In this document: positions 31,633 to 40,095 of the stretch, one piece after another
Layout of the letters: each line of letters begins with the position of its first letter
Numbering within the stretch: the stretch's first letter is position 1
From: Sulfurimonas sp.
GTDB lineage: Bacteria; Campylobacterota; Campylobacteria; Campylobacterales; Sulfurimonadaceae
NCBI GenBank assembly: GCA_030949825.1
Contig: JAUZSC010000008.1
Coordinates: forward strand, 62,001 to 126,000
Length of the DNA: 64,000 nt
Direction of reading: 5' to 3'
Notes under the pieces: model-generated
Told to the model about the DNA's origin: nothing
Seen by the model: only the letters and a program-made list of their open reading frames with translations
Databases searched by the model: none
Program-made: the position numbers and the translations under genes

Positions 31633-31692
31633 TTAATGTAACATAGGTGCAAAAATGCACATAAGAATTATTGTGAGTAAAATCCTATTCAT
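31633..31692 (-). CDS. Short hydrophobic peptide, candidate type I toxin (copy 1)
   Basis: Encodes the 19-residue MNRILLTIILMCIFAPMLH, one membrane-spanning stretch. AAGGGAG lies 5 nt before the ATG, and a perfect TATAAT (31705-31710) 12 nt before it, so the transcript would be nearly leaderless. Directly upstream on the same strand is a small RNA gene whose first ten bases are complementary to codons 4-7 of this peptide. Length, hydrophobicity and the paired antisense RNA resemble Ibs/Zor-type type I toxins. Toxicity is inferred only. Confidence 0.5.
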   Translation of the reverse strand: MNRILLTIILMCIFAPMLH

Positions 31693-31722
31693 AAAATCTC
31701 CCTTATTATAGTCTAGGAGGGC

Positions 31723-31805
31723 AAAAAAAAAGGTCAGGAGGTAATTAATCCCCTGACCTTTAAAAGCTTTTTACCGCTCCATAGATTATAATAAGTTTTA
31801 CTCAC
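31723..31805 (-). ncRNA. Small RNA, candidate antitoxin RNA (copy 1)
   Basis: About 83 nt. The promoter is TTGCAT (31836-31841), a 17-bp spacer, then TATAAT (31813-31818). The RNA would start at G31805 and end in a terminator with an 8-bp stem AGGTCAGG/CCTGACCT (31731-31759) and nine U. Its first ten bases, GTGAGTAAAA, are complementary to the coding region of the adjacent peptide gene. The plus strand at 31782-31807 is a copy of the peptide gene's 5' region with about 18 nt (ribosome site and start codon) missing. No coding capacity is seen. Confidence 0.5.
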
Positions 31806-31812
31806 AAAAAAG

Positions 31813-31841
31813 ATTATAACTTATTTTCTAAATTAATGCAA
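31813..31841 (-). promoter_or_regulatory. Sigma-70 type promoter of small RNA copy 1
   Basis: TTGCAT and TATAAT are separated by exactly 17 bp. The same boxes and spacing recur at copy 2, and the 15-nt block around the -35 (31833-31847) is identical at both sites. Confidence 0.55.
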
Positions 31842-31946
31842 ATCTCTTCACCCCAAATCAATCCATAAAAAATCCCACACTCAGAAATAACAAGATTCTC
31901 AAATTTTTTAAAAGAAAAATGCCATTTATGGCTATAAAATCATAGG

Positions 31947-32090
31947 CTACATATTTTCACCTCTAAAATATTCAAATTTAGTTGGTTTTGGATTAATTTC
32001 CTGATTTTTAGACAATAGTATCCTCAAGTGATTTAGTAGAGGCATTTTTAAATTGGTGCTTTTATTTTTATTCTGATATATTTCAGTCAT
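31947..32090 (-). CDS. 47-codon frame inside the IS, coupled to the transposase stop
   Basis: The ATG overlaps the transposase stop as ATGA and lies inside the IS, before its left inverted repeat. The product is basic and polar, ending KPTKFEYFRGENM, with no family recognised. IS1380 elements normally carry only a transposase, so this could be a passenger gene, a truncated capture or a chance frame. Confidence 0.35.
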   Translation of the reverse strand: MTEIYQNKNKSTNLKMPLLNHLRILLSKNQEINPKPTKFEYFRGENM

Positions 32091-32908
32091 TCTAAACTCA
32101 TCTGATAAGCTTTAATTCTAATGTTTTGCAGTAGTTCCATAAACTGCTCATTAACTTTAAGTACTGTCTCTCTCGCATGAGAGATGACCTTACCTGCGAT
32201 ATTGTAAAGTTTATATCTAATTGTCTTTACAGTGTGGTGTTGTAGGCTTTTATCTAATATTTGTTTGAAGAGTAAAAATAGATTGTATGCTAATGTACCA
32301 ATAGCAAAGTAGAAAGAGTTAGCTTCAAAGTCTGATGTTGGAAGATAGGACATATTGAAACCATTTTTTAGTTCTTTGATTTTATTTTCGCTTGTTTCTC
32401 CTCTTTGACGATGGAGTTTTACTATCTCTTTTGCGGTTAAATCATTATCGTTAGTTGCTATGCAGTAGTACATCTCATCTTTATGTTGTTGCATCACTTC
32501 ATCTGAAATATAACCTTCTAGTGTGGGCAGTATTGGTGTTATATCTTTTTTAACAACTATCATTCTGAAGGCATTATTAGTGCCGTTCATCGTATGGAAA
32601 AACTCTGAAATCTTCTCTTTTTTACTTAGTGTTTCCCACTCATCATCTTTAATATCATTAATCGAAGACCACACACTTCTATCTTTTCTTCCTGAGATTG
32701 TAAATAACATCTCTTCTTTATCGCAGTAATTAAAAATAGATGCTTGATATCCAGCACTGTCTATTCTTACTCTGTCAAATTTAGTACCTATAGGCAGTTG
32801 TAATTGACACTGTTTAATAAACTCTAAGTTCTCACTTGCTGGTGCTTCATTTCCATCTCTAAAATCTGCATCAATTACCCACCCACCGTTGATATGCCCA
32901 ATCATGGG

Positions 32909-32943
32909 CACCCCAAGAGTACTTCCTCACTTCGTTCACGGCG
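32909..32943 (-). repeat. 35-bp insertion in transposase, copy B
   Basis: Its removal joins ATG to CCC and restores the conserved GYMPMIGH. Aligned with copy A, 29 of 34 positions agree, including the 20-bp core GAGGAARTACTCTTGGGGTG at its 3' end (minus strand). Confidence 0.75.
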
Positions 32944-33403
32944 CATATAACCAGGCTCTCCTTTATAGGAGTACTTAGTTGTACTCTTATGTGCTTCAAT
33001 AAAGCTAGCATCTATATCTAAAATTAACTCTTCATTTTTAATACTTTTTAGAAATCTTTTAAGATATTGTTTATTGATTTTTCTAATTCCAGCTTCTCCT
33101 TTATCTCCGTGTCTATGCAGGTACTTTGTAAAAGCACCTGCTGTTGGAATATTTTCCATTTTTAAAAGTCTTGAAAGTGCTGTATCTAATCATATTTCCT
33201 TGATATCATCAAGAATACGACCACCGCTATGAAGCATTAATATTAGAGGATAGATAAATTCAAAGGGAGTGTAGGCTCTATGGTGGTTTGAGATTGGTAA
33301 GTTTTTATTGCAAAAGCTCCCAAAGCCCATACCTTTTAGGTATTCGCCAAGGATTGCTACACCTGTCCTTGGTGTTAATTTTTCGTTAGTTGATTCGAGT
33401 TTG

Positions 33404-33437
33404 CACCCCAAGAGTATTTCCTCCCTACGGTCAGGGC
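33404..33437 (-). repeat. 34-bp insertion in transposase, copy A
   Basis: Its removal gives the expected IS1380 N-terminus (MTQTILNFKLEST). It shares the core GAGGAARTACTCTTGGGGTG with copy B and differs from it at five of 34 positions. A small CCCT/AGGG stem is possible in this copy. Confidence 0.75.
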
Positions 33438-33683
33438 AAATTTAAGATTGTTTGTGTCATAATATCTCCGTCATAATTGAAGAAGTTGCACCAAATGGGT
33501 GAAACAATTTGGGTGTCACTTCTTCGTTAAAAGTACCTAATTATAGAGCAATTTGGCTTGTTGTCTAATTTGGTATGGATTTATTAGGGTTCACACTTGT
33601 TTTTATTATTTGAAAATTAAAGACAGAGCAAATGATAAAGTTACTATAATAATGCGAGGGGCTGATTAATTCCCCTCTTTTTA

Positions 33684-33749
33684 TCAATAAAGACGTTCTA
33701 CAATGAGAAACATCAAAATCAATAGCATTATTAAGAATTTAAAAAGCAA
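33684..33749 (-). CDS. Short hydrophobic peptide, candidate type I toxin (copy 2)
   Basis: A 21-codon frame from a TTG at 33749, with AAGGAG 5 nt upstream. The product ends FLIMLLILMFLIVERLY, a single membrane stretch. The ribosome site and start lie in GGAGTTTTTTTGCTTT, which is complementary to the first 20 bases of the neighbouring small RNA apart from a run-length difference (seven against nine T). A GAGGGG/CCCCTC stem (33656-33677) follows the stop. It resembles the peptide at 40096 closely (both FLI, eight hydrophobic residues, then E-R/H-L). Confidence 0.5.
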   Translation of the reverse strand: MLFKFLIMLLILMFLIVERLY

Positions 33750-33802
33750 AAAAACTCCTTGTAATGGTTTCCCACCCAACACGTTCCCGCTAAAAATTAG
33801 CC

Positions 33803-33894
33803 AAAAAAAAAGGTAGCTAGAAATTAATCTAACTACCTTTTTACCAATACATTACAGTAATCAGCTGTAATTTTGGAGTTTTTTTTTGCTTTAC
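33803..33894 (-). ncRNA. Small RNA, candidate antitoxin RNA (copy 2)
   Basis: About 92 nt. The promoter is TTGCAT (33924-33929), a 17-bp spacer, then TATAAT (33901-33906); the predicted start is G33894, 8 nt after the -10 as in copy 1. The RNA has an internal TTACAG/CTGTAA stem (33852-33870) and ends in a stem AGGTAG/CTACCT (33811-33838) with nine U. Its 5' end is antisense to the ribosome site and start codon of the adjacent peptide gene. Confidence 0.52.
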
Positions 33895-33900
33895 AAGAGA

Positions 33901-33929
33901 ATTATATCAAATAATTCCTTTTAATGCAA
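33901..33929 (-). promoter_or_regulatory. Sigma-70 type promoter of small RNA copy 2
   Basis: TTGCAT, 17 bp, TATAAT. The -35 box lies inside the last codons of the cytochrome c gene (TTG CAT TAA), so the small RNA begins directly at the end of the pet operon. Confidence 0.55.
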
Positions 33930-34886
33930 ATCTCTCCAAACTTGTTTTTTCCAAAGCAATGCGAAGATTGCGAAGATAAGTGTATAGATCATCACATAAA
34001 CTGCAATAGATTCTCTCTCGTGACGCTTCGTGTCTCCAGCATCTTTCATATGCTCGATAATTTTATCTGCAGTATCTACTGTAACACCAGTTCTTGGCAT
34101 CGCAGTTCCAGCTAAATGGTTTTGAGGGTTCTCAATAAATGTTCTTAAAAAATCTTCAGAACGAGAACGGGTGTACATACTTAAATCTGGTGGGAGTTTA
34201 CCCATGTAAGCTTTAAGTGAATCTTCATATTCTAAGACTTTGATTTCGTAAGCCAGCGTTTCTTTTTTATGCTTAAATGATGGTTTAGTTCCCATTTGAG
34301 TCCAGCCTTCATATCGTACTGCGTGACATCGTCCACAAGCATTTTCATACGCCATTTTAGGAGTTAAGTCTTCTTGACTTACAGCGATTGAGTTAAAGTA
34401 AGCAACAATATCTGCTATTTCTTGATCAATGTCTCCACCCATTCCTGAGAATGCACTCATTGGGTGTGTATTACCACCCTCAGAAAACTTATGCTCAACT
34501 TTGAGTGCATGCGCAGGGTTTTTAATTAAGTCTGCTAAGAATTTATCATCATAAATAAGACCTGCATTGCTTAAGTCTGGTGGGTTAACACCATAGGCAG
34601 CCGCTGCTGCATCTGGAGACATTCCAGTTGATTGACCTATAACATCAATAGAGTGACATGCTATACATGCGTATCCATCAACTGCTATTGCTTTACCATT
34701 TGCAGCATTACCTGTCTTAGACATAATATTATGCGTACTTTCGTCTAAGTCAGTGTATTTAAAATCTTCACTCTCTACATGCTTATGCAATACATGGTGC
34801 GCATAAGGCTCAACAAGGTAGTAAGTAACAAGTGAGAAAAATACGATTACAGCTAGTATGACTAATTCGTTATTTCTTATTTTCAT
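33921..34886 (-). CDS. petC: Cytochrome bc1 complex, dihaem cytochrome c subunit
   Basis: A 321-residue protein with an N-terminal membrane helix, two c-type haem sites (CIACH near residue 77, CGRCH near 184) and a C-terminal helix (IAVYVMIYTLIFAIFALLW) that anchors it. It takes electrons from the Rieske protein and passes them to soluble cytochromes. The dihaem form is typical of Campylobacterota. It is the last gene of petA-petB-petC. Confidence 0.92.
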   Translation of the reverse strand: MKIRNNELVILAVIVFFSLVTYYLVEPYAHHVLHKHVESEDFKYTDLDESTHNIMSKTGNAANGKAIAVDGYACIACHSIDVIGQSTGMSPDAAAAAYGVNPPDLSNAGLIYDDKFLADLIKNPAHALKVEHKFSEGGNTHPMSAFSGMGGDIDQEIADIVAYFNSIAVSQEDLTPKMAYENACGRCHAVRYEGWTQMGTKPSFKHKKETLAYEIKVLEYEDSLKAYMGKLPPDLSMYTRSRSEDFLRTFIENPQNHLAGTAMPRTGVTVDTADKIIEHMKDAGDTKRHERESIAVYVMIYTLIFAIFALLWKKQVWRDLH

Positions 34887-34898
34887 TATTATTTTCTC

Positions 34899-36116
34899 CT
34901 ATACTTTTTTTTCAAATGAAGTAATAAATGGTAATGCAAACCATTGTGCTACAAACAATACTGCTGATACAAAACCAATAGTGCTGTATATTCCTGCTGG
35001 AGGTAATTTACCCATAGCTGTTAGTACTATCATATTTGATAACATCAACCAAAACCAAATCATAAACATTGGACCACGACGATTTGCTGCACATGCATTT
35101 GGACTTCTGTCTAAAAAAGGTAGAAGGAAAAATACAACTTGTGAAAAAGCAAAAAGTATAAGACCTAAATCAATAGAGAATGGACGAAGAATCTCATACG
35201 ACCATAAAAAATACCACTCAGGGTAAATATGGGCAGGCGTTTTGAGACCATCTGCAGGGTCAAAGTTTACAGGATCCATAGCAAAACCATAGTTGTAAAA
35301 TACAAGATAAAAGAAGAAGATTAAATACACTCCAACTACCATCATATCTTTAGACATAAAGTCATTTGCAAAACGCATAACTTTACTTCCAGCTTTGTCA
35401 CCATCTAAATACTTTTTAGACTCAGCTTCAAAATCTATCTCTTCACCGTCTTGGTTATTAACATGTGGGATTCTAAGCGCAGCAAAGTGGAGCGCGATTA
35501 AACCTATAATAGCTAAAGGAATAAGAAGTACATGAAGCATAAAGAATCTACCTAAAAATGCTTGTGCAGGAACATAATCCCCACGAATCCATTCAACAAA
35601 ACCATCTGCATGAAGTGAACCACCAGCAAAAAGGTTAGTAATTACCATACCAGCCCAGTAAGACATTTGTCCCCATGGTAACATGTATCCTGAAAATGCT
35701 TCTGCTGAAAATGCAACAAAAAGAAGCATACCAGAGATCCAAATCATTTCACGACCTTTCTTATAAGAACCGTAATAAATACCTGTAAACATGTGAATGT
35801 AGATAATTAAGAATACAACAGATGCCGCAACACCATGAACATGTCTCCATAACCAACCAAAGTCAACTTCTCTCATGATTGTATAGTTTACACTATCAAA
35901 CGCACCATCAACTGTTGGTACATAGTACATAAGTAAGAATATACCTGAAACTAAAAGGAGTGCAAAAGTGATTACTAGAACCATTCCCATTGCCCACAAG
36001 AAATTTATATTTTTTGGAATCCAATACTCTGAACCCATAACCTTTTCAACTTTTTCAATTGCTAAACGCTGGTTAAACCAATCTTTAACACTTGTTGCTT
36101 TTGTAAAATGTGCCAT
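34899..36116 (-). CDS. petB: Cytochrome bc1 complex, cytochrome b subunit
   Basis: A 405-residue membrane protein carrying the two b-haems and both quinone sites. Visible marks are WRHVHGVAASVVF and HVLLIPLAIIGLIALHF with the paired haem-ligand histidines, GYMLPWGQMSYW, and PEWYFLWSYEILR, the counterpart of the PEWY motif at the quinol-oxidation site. It lies 13 nt after petA and 12 nt before petC. Confidence 0.95.
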   Translation of the reverse strand: MAHFTKATSVKDWFNQRLAIEKVEKVMGSEYWIPKNINFLWAMGMVLVITFALLLVSGIFLLMYYVPTVDGAFDSVNYTIMREVDFGWLWRHVHGVAASVVFLIIYIHMFTGIYYGSYKKGREMIWISGMLLFVAFSAEAFSGYMLPWGQMSYWAGMVITNLFAGGSLHADGFVEWIRGDYVPAQAFLGRFFMLHVLLIPLAIIGLIALHFAALRIPHVNNQDGEEIDFEAESKKYLDGDKAGSKVMRFANDFMSKDMMVVGVYLIFFFYLVFYNYGFAMDPVNFDPADGLKTPAHIYPEWYFLWSYEILRPFSIDLGLILFAFSQVVFFLLPFLDRSPNACAANRRGPMFMIWFWLMLSNMIVLTAMGKLPPAGIYSTIGFVSAVLFVAQWFALPFITSFEKKV

Positions 36117-36129
36117 TATTTTCCTTTAA

Positions 36130-36660
36130 TTAAAGCGTAACGCCCGTTTCTTTCATTTTTGTCCATTCTGGACCTTTCTCACCTAGAACTAACATATTTC
36201 CTTCAATTTTGAAAGGGGGAATATCAAATCCTCGTGGAGGTGGTACTTTTTTAACAAGTCCAGATGCAGCAAATTGCCCACCATGACATGCACATAAAAA
36301 GTCATTTTTATCTTTTCTAAATGCGGGGATACAACCTAGATGCGTACATAAACCAATAGCTACCATAAAATTATCTTCACCAATTTTAATGTTTCTTGCT
36401 TTTGCATCTGGATCTTTTGCTTCTTCGGCTACAATTTCTGCAGATTTCTTAAGAACAAAGATAGGCTTCCCTCTCCATTTCTCAGTAATCATTACACCTT
36501 CTTCATAAATTGACATATCAAGAGTTGTAAAACCAGCTGCTTTTACACTTGGAAGGGGATCCCAAGATTTTTTCATTGCGACTAATGAGCCTATAGCACC
36601 TACTGCTGCTACAGCACCAAATGCCTTACCCATAAAACCTCTACGGCTATTATTTTCCAT
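36130..36660 (-). CDS. petA: Cytochrome bc1 complex, Rieske iron-sulfur subunit
   Basis: About 176 residues with a Tat signal (NSRRGFMGKAFGAVAAVG) and the [2Fe-2S] ligands in CTHLGC and CACHGGQF. I chose the ATG at 36660, which places the twin arginines near the N-terminus; an upstream ATG at 36678 adds six residues and cannot be excluded. First gene of petABC, which conserves energy between quinol and cytochrome c. Confidence 0.93.
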   Translation of the reverse strand: MENNSRRGFMGKAFGAVAAVGAIGSLVAMKKSWDPLPSVKAAGFTTLDMSIYEEGVMITEKWRGKPIFVLKKSAEIVAEEAKDPDAKARNIKIGEDNFMVAIGLCTHLGCIPAFRKDKNDFLCACHGGQFAASGLVKKVPPPRGFDIPPFKIEGNMLVLGEKGPEWTKMKETGVTL

Positions 36661-36736
36661 GATTCGCTCGCTTTTCATAAATTTTGAAAATATTATACTA
36701 ATTATATGATTAAGTAATTGTTAAATTATGGGAATT

Positions 36737-38636
36737 TTAAGTTTTAGCCTCTGATTTTCTCTCTTTTTTTTTAGCCATTCGCATATAAATATGTAAAATC
36801 TCAATAGCTGCAGGAGTTATTCCACTTATTTGCATCGCCGCTTGGAGTGTTGGGGGGTTAAAATCTTCTAGTTTTTCTACAACTTCTTTAGACAATCCGC
36901 TCACACCTCTAAAGTCGAAATTCTCCGGAATCGCGATTTTAAGATACTTTTTCATTCTCTTAATCTCTTCGCTTTGCTTGTCAATATAACGCGCGTATTT
37001 TCCCTCGACTAAGATCTCTTCACAAATGTAGTCATTGTATTGTTCTAATTCTGGAACGATTTTTAGCATCTTAGAAACATCAAAAGTTTTACGAGCAACA
37101 AGTTGCTGTGCCGTAGAAATATCTTTTATGGGCAACTCATCCATTGCTTGGAGTTTTGAAACAAACTCTTTGTTAGGAGTGAACTTCATATCTTCTAAAA
37201 GTTGCGCACCGTATTTAATCTGCGTATCTTTTAGTTTTACTGCCTCGTAAAGTTCATCGCTGATTAAGCCTAGTTCATGTCCATAGCCACTTAAACGCGT
37301 ATCTGCTGATTCTTCTCTTAGGAGTAGTCTGTACTCTGCGCGTGAAGTAAACATTCTGTAAGGCTCTTTTGTACCTTTTGTAACAAGGTCATCTATAAGA
37401 ACACCGATGTAAGCTTCATCACGGCGTAAGATTAAAGGCTCTTTTTGGGCGATACTCAAGAGATGCATTTATTCCCGCCATTAAACCTTGAGCAGCTGCT
37501 TCTTCATAACCAGTAGTTCCGTTAATCTGCCCAGCTAAATACAGTCCAGATATTTTTTTTGTCTCGAGTGAATGTCTAAGTTCTCTGGGGTCTACAAAAT
37601 CATACTCGATTGCGTAACCATAACGAACAATTTTTGCATTTTCCATCCCTATAATAGAATGAATCATATCCCTTTGAACCTCAGGTGGCATTGATGTACT
37701 CATGCCATTTACATAACATTCTGTGTTATCCATCGTTTGTGGTTCTATAAAGAGGTGGTGTCTGTCTTTGTCTCGAAATTTGTCCACTTTATCTTCTATG
37801 CTTGGGCAATAACGGGGACTTTTTCCTTCTATTTGTCCTGTAAAAAGTGGGGCTCTGTAAAAATTTGATTCGATGATTTTATGTGTTGTTTCATTTGTGT
37901 ACGCGATGTAGCAAGGAAGTTGTTTTTTAGTTCTTCTAAACTCTTCACGGTTAGTTCTAAAACTAAAAGGGTTTGGTAAGTCGTCACCACCCTGCTCTTC
38001 CATAAGCGAGAAGTCTATGCTTGAGCTATCTACTCGCGCACATGTTCCAGTTTTTAGTCTGTCTAAAGTAAGTCCACATTCATTTTTTAGAGATGCACTT
38101 AAGCCCTCACTTCTTTCTTCACCAAAACGACCAGCTTTTTTTTGAACCTCACCCATATGGATAATGCCATTTAAAAATGTTCCTGAAGTTATGATTACTT
38201 TTTTTGCACTGTAGTGGTTGCCTAAATCTGTTTTAACACCTTTAACTGTAGCATCTACAATCTCCAAACTCTCAACCACTTCTTGAACTAAAGATAAGTT
38301 TTGAGTATTTAAAACAGTATTTCTCGCAATAATACGATACTTATCCATATCTATTTGCGCCCTGCTTCCACGAACTGCTGGACCTTTTGTTTGGTTAAGT
38401 ATACGAAACTGAATTCCGGCTGCATCTGTTATAAGACCCATTTCTCCACCAAGCGCATCTAGTTCACGGACTAAATGTCCCTTTGCTAAACCACCTACAG
38501 CAGGATTACATGAAGTTGCTCCAACATTCTCAGCAAGCATTGAAATCATTAAAGTTTTGTTACCCATTCTAGCCGAGGACAAAGCTGCTTCTATACCTGC
38601 GTGACCACCACCGACTACTATTACATCATAATTCAT
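36737..38636 (-). CDS. mnmG: tRNA uridine-34 5-carboxymethylaminomethyl modification enzyme MnmG (frameshifted in this sequence)
   Basis: With MnmE, it adds carboxymethylaminomethyl to the wobble uridine of tRNAs; about 632 residues when restored. It has the N-terminal FAD site [40 protein letters not shown], and the C-terminal [10 protein letters not shown]. The frame breaks after NASLEYR near 37442-37449 (a run of five T next to three G, plus strand); one base fewer gives [14 protein letters not shown]. Confidence 0.93.
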
Positions 38637-38682
38637 AAAAAATCCAGTATATTATCTTAAAGCGAATTTTATCATATTTGCG

Positions 38683-38688
38683 TATAAT
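38683..38688 (+). promoter_or_regulatory. Likely -10 box for the Sel1-repeat gene
   Basis: A perfect TATAAT lies 52 nt upstream of the ATG in the 104-nt divergent gap between mnmG and the Sel1 gene. The -35 is weak and AT-rich. Confidence 0.4.
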
Positions 38689-38740
38689 CCCATAACATAA
38701 ACAAAATTAATTACTATTTTTAATAACTTGGACACATACA

Positions 38741-39427
38741 ATGATACAAACTGCAAATGATGCTTACAATGCTAGTGACTTTACAAAAGCATTCCAACTT
38801 TACACACAACTCGCAAAAGATGGAAATGCAGATGCTCAAACATCTTTAGCATTTATGTACCAAAAAGAGCAAGGCTGCCCAAAAGATGAAGCAAAAGCGC
38901 TAGAACTTTACACACAAGCCGCAGATGCCAAACAACCTTATGCACTTTTTAATCTTGCGATTTTGTATGCAAACGGAATCGGCGGAGTAAAACACGACCA
39001 ATTTAAAGCGCATGACTTACATATGGAAGCAGCGACTCGTAATGTTCCTCCTGCTATGTATGAGGTTGCACTTATGCTTGAACGCGGTCTTGGTTGTATG
39101 CAAAACTATAGCGAGGCTGCTTTTTGGTACGAAGAGGGAGCAAAACGGGGGCATCTTGAGTCTTTTAACAATCTCGGTGCCCTTTATAAAGAAGGTCATG
39201 GGGTCCCACAAGACAACGCAAGAACCTTTGTTTGTTTTTCACGAGCAGCTGAGGGTGGATTAGCAGAGGGATTGTACAATCTGGGAATGCTTTATGACCA
39301 AGGAATTGGCTGTAAGCAAGACCATGATGAGGCACTTGATTTGTGTAGAAAAGCTGCGTATAAAGGGCATACAAAAGCTAAAGAGATTATTGCTGGTCTT
39401 CAAGAGAACGGAAAAATTGTATTTTAA
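38741..39427 (+). CDS. Sel1-like repeat protein
   Basis: A 228-residue protein built almost entirely of about six 36-residue Sel1/TPR-like repeats, each with the A..LY..AA..G...A..NL..LY..G.GV pattern (for example ALFNLAILYANGIGG and GLYNLGMLYDQGIGC). No signal peptide is present, so it is probably cytosolic. Such proteins act as protein-interaction scaffolds, and the partner is unknown. Several Cys residues (CPKD, GCMQ, GCKQ) recall the cysteine-rich Hcp proteins of Helicobacter, but those are exported. Confidence 0.85.
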   Translation: MIQTANDAYNASDFTKAFQLYTQLAKDGNADAQTSLAFMYQKEQGCPKDEAKALELYTQAADAKQPYALFNLAILYANGIGGVKHDQFKAHDLHMEAATRNVPPAMYEVALMLERGLGCMQNYSEAAFWYEEGAKRGHLESFNNLGALYKEGHGVPQDNARTFVCFSRAAEGGLAEGLYNLGMLYDQGIGCKQDHDEALDLCRKAAYKGHTKAKEIIAGLQENGKIVF

Positions 39428-39436
39428 GGGGTTCAC

Positions 39437-40060
39437 ATTTTTACAGGTTTAATAAGAGAAATCGCGAGTGTTAAAAGTTTAGTTGGAAGTACACTTAGTA
39501 TCAAGTCTGCATATAAAGCTGACTTAGGTGATTCTATCGCTATAAATGGAGCTTGTTTAACAGTAGTTAGAGTTTTAGATGATGGTTTTGCAGTTGAACT
39601 TTCACCTGAATCTCAAAACTTACTCGCCATGGAAAACTATAAAAAGCAAGTGCATATTGAACCTGCGATGATGATGGGTGATAGATTTGAAGGGCATATC
39701 GTTCAGGGGCATATTGATTGTATCGGCGAAGTAAAAGAGATAAAGAACAATGGAAATTCTTTTGATGTTTTTATATCGCTTCCTAAAAGCTTCATTCCTT
39801 TTGTAGTTCCAAAAGGTTCCATCACCATAGACGGAGTAAGTCTTACAGTGAATGATGTAGATGCTGACAGTTTTCGTTTAACGGTCATCCCTTATACAAT
39901 GAAAGAAACACTTTTTAAAAACTATACAAAAGGCTCAAAGGTAAATATAGAAACAGATATGTTCGCACGTTATGTTTCGCACATTATCTCGCATCAAGCC
40001 AAGGCATCTACAGATGCACTCACATGGAAAGAAGTTGATTCTATAAGTTCCCAATTTTAA
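39437..40060 (+). CDS. ribE: Riboflavin synthase alpha chain, apparent ATT start
   Basis: Dismutates two lumazine molecules into riboflavin; 207 residues, the family length. It has two homologous halves: FTGLIREIA ... DSIAINGACLTVV, then MMGDRFEGHIVQGHIDCIG ... GSITIDGVSLTVNDVD. To begin at the universally conserved MFTG, translation must start at 39437, where the codon is ATT. AAGGGG lies 5 nt upstream, and the in-frame stop of the previous gene is only 9 nt before, leaving no ATG, GTG or TTG. Starting at the ATG at 39629 would delete the first half. Confidence 0.92.
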   Translation: MFTGLIREIASVKSLVGSTLSIKSAYKADLGDSIAINGACLTVVRVLDDGFAVELSPESQNLLAMENYKKQVHIEPAMMMGDRFEGHIVQGHIDCIGEVKEIKNNGNSFDVFISLPKSFIPFVVPKGSITIDGVSLTVNDVDADSFRLTVIPYTMKETLFKNYTKGSKVNIETDMFARYVSHIISHQAKASTDALTWKEVDSISSQF

Positions 40061-40095
40061 GAAGTGTGGGTATCTCCAAAAAGGAGGATACGCCA

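Larger units (their letters stand above)
32087..33460 (-). pseudogene. IS1380-family transposase, broken
   Basis: About 434 residues if repaired. The DDE core is recognisable: LDIDASFIEAHKST, then YKGEPGYM joining PMIGHINGGWVIDADFRDG, then IDSAGYQA. Three lesions break it. A 34-bp insertion lies after codon 7 (33404-33437), an in-frame TGA at 33190-33192 follows DDIKEI (probably a former CGA), and a related 35-bp insertion splits GYM and PMIGH (32909-32943). Removing both insertions restores one frame from the ATG at 33460. The element can therefore not move on its own. Confidence 0.88.
31852..33589 (-). mobile_element. IS1380-family insertion sequence, decayed
   Basis: A 1738-bp element. 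The ends are imperfect inverted repeats starting CCC: left CCCAAATCAATCCATA (from 31852) against right CCCTAATAAATCCATA (reading inward from 33589). The element is flanked by a TTCAC direct repeat at 31847-31851 and 33590-33594, consistent with a 4-5 bp target duplication. Inside are one broken transposase gene and one 47-codon frame. It landed just upstream of the copy 1 small-RNA promoter. Confidence 0.85.
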
